Source: Desulfobacterales bacterium
GTDB taxonomy: Bacteria > Desulfobacterota > Desulfobacteria > Desulfobacterales > Desulfobacteraceae
Reading direction: 5' to 3'
Length of the DNA: 14,395 bases
Assembly (NCBI GenBank): GCA_022361535.1
Contig: JAKSAU010000753.1
Span: forward strand, 1-14,395
Part shown: positions 14,191 to 14,395 of the stretch, piece after piece
Numbering within the stretch: position 1 is the first letter of the stretch
How the letters are laid out: the number at the start of each line of letters is the position of its first letter
Made by a program: the position numbers and the translations under genes
Notes under the pieces: model-generated
Seen by the model: the letters and a program-made list of their open reading frames with translations, nothing else
The model's database searches: none
What the model was told of the DNA's origin: nothing

Positions 14191-14240
14191 GATTCGATCT
14201 GACAGATGCCGGTTTTTACAAGCTGACGTCAGATCGAATC
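14191..14240. repeat. Long inverted repeat, two perfect 13-nt arms
   Basis: GATTCGATCTGAC (14191-14203) is the exact reverse complement of GTCAGATCGAATC (14228-14240), with 24 nt between them. It lies 19 nt downstream of the ferritin-like gene's stop on the minus strand and may end that transcript, but no T tract follows. It could also be a small mobile-element remnant. A 10-nt palindrome ACTTATAAGT lies beside it at 14244-14253. The rest of 14011-14258 shows no gene. Confidence 0.6.
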
Positions 14241-14258
14241 ACGACTTATAAGTTTATG

Positions 14259-14395
14259 TTAAAGCGTTTCCGCCTTTTTCAAAAAACCTTTGAGTTGGGC
14301 AACATGCAAGGTTTCTTCTTTAATGATTTCGTCGATTTTTTCCCGGCCAAGTTTAGCCGGAACAAGATCTTTGAGCCCGATGTAGAAAAGTATAC
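14259..14395 (-). CDS. Ferritin-like / rubrerythrin-type di-iron protein, C-terminal 44 residues (cut by window edge)
   Basis: This is the end of a gene entering from the right edge. The visible part reads FYIGLKDLVPAKLGREKI, then DEIIKEETLHVAQLKGFLKKAETL and a TAA stop. Glu27 and His30 of the fragment, in EETLH, form the E-x-x-H motif of the last helix in ferritin-like di-iron proteins, where they bind iron. Such proteins detoxify peroxide or store iron in anaerobes. Too little is visible to separate rubrerythrin, bacterioferritin-like and other ferritin-family members. It is read in the same direction as the acyltransferase operon, 249 nt upstream of it, so it is probably a separate unit. 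Confidence 0.72.
   Translation of the reverse strand, partial: ILFYIGLKDLVPAKLGREKIDEIIKEETLHVAQLKGFLKKAETL

Overview
The window looks like chromosome of an anaerobic, sulfate-reducer-like Desulfobacterota bacterium (Desulfobacteraceae-type). This is an inference from gene content and protein style (Acr3/ArsC arsenic genes, a DUF5714-type Cys-rich protein, an NSS symporter, a ferritin-like protein, UvsE). No rRNA or other marker gene is present to prove it. There are 14 coding genes, two of them cut by the window edges. Three are shorter than 50 codons and easy to miss: a 33-residue transporter subunit and a tandem pair of 47-residue peptides. I see no tRNA, rRNA, CRISPR array, transposase or integrase.

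Layout. (1) 1-685, minus: an arsenic resistance pair, arsC (thioredoxin-type arsenate reductase) followed after 1 nt by acr3 (arsenite efflux), which runs off the left edge. (2) 904-1605, plus: a divergent Cys-rich DUF5714-type protein with a strong-looking promoter. (3) 1606-1881: a hairpin-rich convergent intergenic region. (4) 1882-3474, minus: a neurotransmitter:sodium symporter with its 33-residue accessory subunit. (5) 3551-8442, minus: a cassette read as two nearly identical 47-residue peptides, a terminator-like hairpin, a MacB/LolD-type ABC ATPase, a large two-FtsX-domain permease, and a lipocalin-like (AttH/CrtC-fold) lipoprotein. (6) 8562-9542, minus: a nucleoside-recognition (Gate) domain membrane protein, with uvsE (UV damage endonuclease) divergent from it at 9774-10682. 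(7) 11000-14010, minus: a tightly coupled operon of a membrane acyltransferase, a LytS-type sensor kinase and a LytTR response regulator. (8) At the right edge, the C-terminus of a ferritin-like di-iron protein.

The most interesting part is region 5. The two peptides differ at only two conservative positions, yet their genes carry many synonymous differences, concentrated in the codons for an invariant C-terminus (HLGCDLGIDVAG). Selection therefore acts on the peptide itself. They sit upstream of an AttEFGH-like ABC/lipocalin system, separated from it by a hairpin that could set a high peptide-to-transporter ratio. The working idea is a secreted or processed peptide with a dedicated FtsX-type exporter and a lipocalin-like partner. 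No modification enzyme or protease is visible here, so this stays a hypothesis.
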